Part shown: positions 61,959 to 64,000 of the stretch, piece by piece
Layout of the letters: every line of letters begins with the position of its first letter
Numbering within the stretch: the first letter of the stretch is position 1
Source of the DNA: CAVTLG01 sp963735495
GTDB lineage: Bacteria > Chloroflexota > Ktedonobacteria > Ktedonobacterales > Ktedonobacteraceae
Assembly: GCA_963735495.1 (NCBI GenBank)
Contig: CAVTLG010000005.1
Span: 62,001 to 126,000 of the forward strand
DNA length: 64,000 nt
Reading direction: 5' to 3'
Translations under genes and position numbers: made by a program
The notes under the pieces: model-generated
The model's input: only the letters and a program-made list of their open reading frames with translations
Database searches by the model: none
What the model was told of the DNA's origin: nothing

Positions 61959-63491
61959 TTGGACGCAACAGATATCCAGGCTCCCATCCAGCGACGTGAT
62001 GGAATAACGACTGCTGAGCGCTACCTAAAGCGGCTCAGTGACCACTCATTTTTATCACTCTGGAGCTATTCAGGCGTTTACCGCGACCAATTTGATAGCC
62101 CAACCGCAAAAATTGGCAAGGAGGTCACAGACCTCCTGGTGGTGTTCCAGAACCATATCATTATCTTTTCTGATAAGGATTGTGCCTACCCTACCGGAGA
62201 CGATAAGCAGGTCAACTGGCAACGATGGTTCAGACGTGCTGTCAGCGATGGGGCAAAACAAATCTGGGGCGCTGAGAAGTGGATCAAAAACCACCCACAG
62301 CGGCTTTTCCTTGATCCAACCTGCGCCCAGCGCTTTCCTTTCCCGTTGCCCGATCCTGCTACTGCTACCTTCCACCGCATCGTCGTTGCTCATGGTGCTG
62401 CTGAGGCGTGTAGAAAGTTTTTCGGAGGAGGAAGTGGCAGCCTCGTCATGTGCTCCGACGTTATTGGGTCTGCGCACACGGCAAAAGATAGCAAGCCGTT
62501 TACTATCGGCCAGGTTGATCCAACAAAGGGGTATGTCCATGTGTTTGACGATACCTCTTTAGAAATTATCATGCGTACACTCGATACAGTCACCGACTTC
62601 GTGAACTACTTGACGAGAAAAGAGCGCTTCATGACAAGTGGCAAGGGCATCTTTGTCACTGGCGAAGAGGAGCTGCTTGCATTTTATCTCAGAGATCTAA
62701 ATAGCGACGGCGAGCATGATTTTATTGTATCCAGCGATATAGACGGGCTTTGTATCGAAGAGGGATTGTGGGAGGAGTACCTTTCTAGTCCAGAGCACAG
62801 ATCACAGTTACAAGCTGATAAGGTGAGCTATCACTGGGATAGACTCATTGAGGAATTTAATACGCATATATTGAACGGTACTCAATACTATACGTCGCAC
62901 CCTGGTATTGAGTCATCAGAACAGAGTATGCGCTTTCTCGCTCGTGAGCCACGTACCCGACGACGGATGCTGGCACAAATCCTTTTGAACATGCTGGAAA
63001 CTACTCCCACGACACAGCGGCGAACGAGCGTTGTGCTCCCGTCGCAGCCAGGAGATCCTCATTATGTGTTTCTCTTGCTCCCTCATCTATCTGGTCTATC
63101 TTATGAGGATTACCGTGAGGGGCGACGATATTTTCTGGAAGCTTGCTGTCTGATTACCAAACTGATGTATCCAGAGGCACTGGACATTATGGGCATTGCG
63201 ACAGATGCAAATCCCGACTTTACGGCAGGTCGCTCCGAGGATGCAATGTACTTTGACGCCCGCAATTGGACAGAAGAAATGCAAGAAGAAGCGAGAAGCA
63301 TTCAGCAAGATATAGGCTTGCTCACAAACACAACAAAGCATGCTACTACTGTGCGGGAATATCCTTATCAACCGGAGGGGACGCGGCGTGCTTCACATAC
63401 TTCGTCTGCATCACCGATGAAAGGACGAGATAGGAATAGACCCTGCCCCTGTGGAAGTGGGGAAAAATTTAAGAGATGTTGTGGTAAGTAG
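61959..63491 (+). CDS. Predicted nuclease-like protein with C-terminal SEC-C zinc motif
   Basis: 510 residues from the TTG at 61959 (AGAAAGGCG before it). The N-terminal 170 residues look like a restriction-type (PD-(D/E)XK/NERD-like) fold: SLWSYSGVYRDQ, then KIGKEVTDLLVVFQNHIIIF and SDK, offering Glu55, Asp58, Asp72 and Lys73 as a metal site. The middle (about 200-470) is not recognised. The last 20 residues, CPCGSGEKFKRCCG, are a SEC-C zinc motif as in SecA and many unrelated proteins. It is not SecA. Own strong promoter; beside a recombinase and a DUF4145 gene. An antiviral role is conjecture. Confidence 0.7.
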   Translation: MDATDIQAPIQRRDGITTAERYLKRLSDHSFLSLWSYSGVYRDQFDSPTAKIGKEVTDLLVVFQNHIIIFSDKDCAYPTGDDKQVNWQRWFRRAVSDGAKQIWGAEKWIKNHPQRLFLDPTCAQRFPFPLPDPATATFHRIVVAHGAAEACRKFFGGGSGSLVMCSDVIGSAHTAKDSKPFTIGQVDPTKGYVHVFDDTSLEIIMRTLDTVTDFVNYLTRKERFMTSGKGIFVTGEEELLAFYLRDLNSDGEHDFIVSSDIDGLCIEEGLWEEYLSSPEHRSQLQADKVSYHWDRLIEEFNTHILNGTQYYTSHPGIESSEQSMRFLAREPRTRRRMLAQILLNMLETTPTTQRRTSVVLPSQPGDPHYVFLLLPHLSGLSYEDYREGRRYFLEACCLITKLMYPEALDIMGIATDANPDFTAGRSEDAMYFDARNWTEEMQEEARSIQQDIGLLTNTTKHATTVREYPYQPEGTRRASHTSSASPMKGRDRNRPCPCGSGEKFKRCCGK

Positions 63492-63626
63492 ATCTGCCAA
63501 GATACATTTGCGTTACGGTTTGTTTCTGACGAACTGTCTTCAAGGAGTAGTATAGAGGCTATCATCGAAAGTCCACAACATCAGGTCATATGGGGTATAG
63601 CGCTACACCGTCAGGAGAAAGCACCA

Positions 63627-64000
63627 ATGCCAAAGAAAATACTGAAATGCGGTCACTGTGGTAATACAACGACGTTTCAAGTCAAAGGGTCATGTGAGCA
63701 AGAGGAAGCTATTAAATATGCTTCTGATGAATTTGGAGAGCATTTTGTTAGGACATTCTCAAAAACGGCATGGTATCTCCTGAGTTGCGGAACCTGCTCG
63801 GCAGCGATACTGGAATGCGTAGATGAGTATTGTGTAAGGCACCCTGAAATAGGCTCAGATGCAGTAGAATGTGATGAACTAGGTAGATCCATTGTCTACC
63901 CCATTCCTCGCCTCGCTCCAGACCCGATTGCTGGTATGCCGGAAGACGTCAAAAAGGATTATGAAGAGGCCAGTGCGGTGCTTGCTCATTCGCCGCGTGC
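63627..64000 (+). CDS. DUF4145-like protein, runs off the window
   Basis: Open frame of 124 codons with no stop before the window ends. ATG at 63627 after AGGAG. A zinc-type CGHCG (residues 8-12) and a CGTC (about 54-57) form a likely ribbon; then VYPIPRLAPDPIAGMPEDV followed by KKDYEEASAVLAHSPR, the start of DUF4145. Related to the IS-cut gene at 60444-60875, which has the same Cys ribbon. It follows the SEC-C protein by 135 bp on the same strand. Confidence 0.7.
   Translation, partial: MPKKILKCGHCGNTTTFQVKGSCEQEEAIKYASDEFGEHFVRTFSKTAWYLLSCGTCSAAILECVDEYCVRHPEIGSDAVECDELGRSIVYPIPRLAPDPIAGMPEDVKKDYEEASAVLAHSPR

Noticed and set aside
61924..61960. ATG at 61924 as start of the SEC-C protein
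   Set aside because: It is out of frame with the 61959 coding frame; the TTG with AGAAAGGCG upstream fits better.
61959..63491. Annotation as SecA because of the C-terminal CPCGSG motif
   Set aside because: The SEC-C motif occurs in many proteins; none of the SecA ATPase motifs are present.
1..64000. CRISPR arrays, rRNA and tRNA genes
   Set aside because: No regularly spaced short repeats and no tRNA- or rRNA-like segments were recognised by reading; a dedicated search could still find a tRNA.

Overview
The window reads like a piece of a large, gene-rich chromosome from a filamentous soil Chloroflexota (Ktedonobacteria-like). This is an inference from gene style, not from a marker gene: membrane-anchored Ser/Thr-kinase-like receptors, an XRE-NB-ARC protein, a membrane-bound XRE sensor, a MurF-Alr fusion, a Ski2-type helicase, many secreted proteins with Thr/Pro linkers, many small regulators, mixed strands and only short operons. 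No rRNA, tRNA or CRISPR array was seen.

Layout. 1-3.4 kb: decayed metallo-beta-lactamase gene, alpha/beta hydrolase and a divergent TetR regulator with paired operators, a decayed aldo/keto reductase and a DinB-like protein. 3.9-10.1 kb: adenylate kinase, ankyrin remnant, frameshifted flavin halogenase, GNAT acetyltransferase, membrane XRE sensor, XRE-NB-ARC protein. 10.3-15.1 kb: a secreted DUF4832-type protein and a kinase-like receptor that carry the same carbohydrate-binding module as a 546-bp inverted repeat. 15.1-26.9 kb: envelope genes (M23 peptidase, beta-propeller, FemX-like, HD protein), a two-gene Trk potassium NAD-binding unit, an AI-2E-type permease and membrane proteins. 27-30 kb: frameshifted DUF790/Bax1-like nuclease gene and the wreck of a NotI-type restriction-modification locus. 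30.6-41.5 kb: second kinase-like receptor, FAD oxidoreductase, endonuclease/phosphatase, glycyl-tRNA synthetase with a complete T-box leader, and an ABC exporter. 41.8-55.4 kb: TnpB/omega-RNA relic, Ski2-like helicase, amidohydrolase with divergent TetR and three operator copies, leuC-leuD, SDR, lipid kinase, MurF-Alr. 55.4-64 kb: accessory island with an IS605-type element (intact tnpB, truncated tnpA), broken dprA, an ISL3 element between fragments of putative defence genes, a serine recombinase, a nuclease-like SEC-C protein and a DUF4145 protein that runs off the edge.

How the parts act together. The two TetR regulators sit with their divergent targets and probable operators. T-box control ties glyS to uncharged tRNA-Gly. 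leuC and leuD form the two-subunit isopropylmalate isomerase of leucine synthesis. MurF-Alr, FemX and the M23 peptidase belong to cell-wall metabolism. At least four genes are broken by one surplus base, three of them in the same TTCGAG context, so assembly error must be excluded before calling them pseudogenes. The best candidate for something undescribed is the 58-64 kb island, where a predicted nuclease with its own strong promoter sits beside a recombinase and DUF4145 genes among wrecked defence genes.
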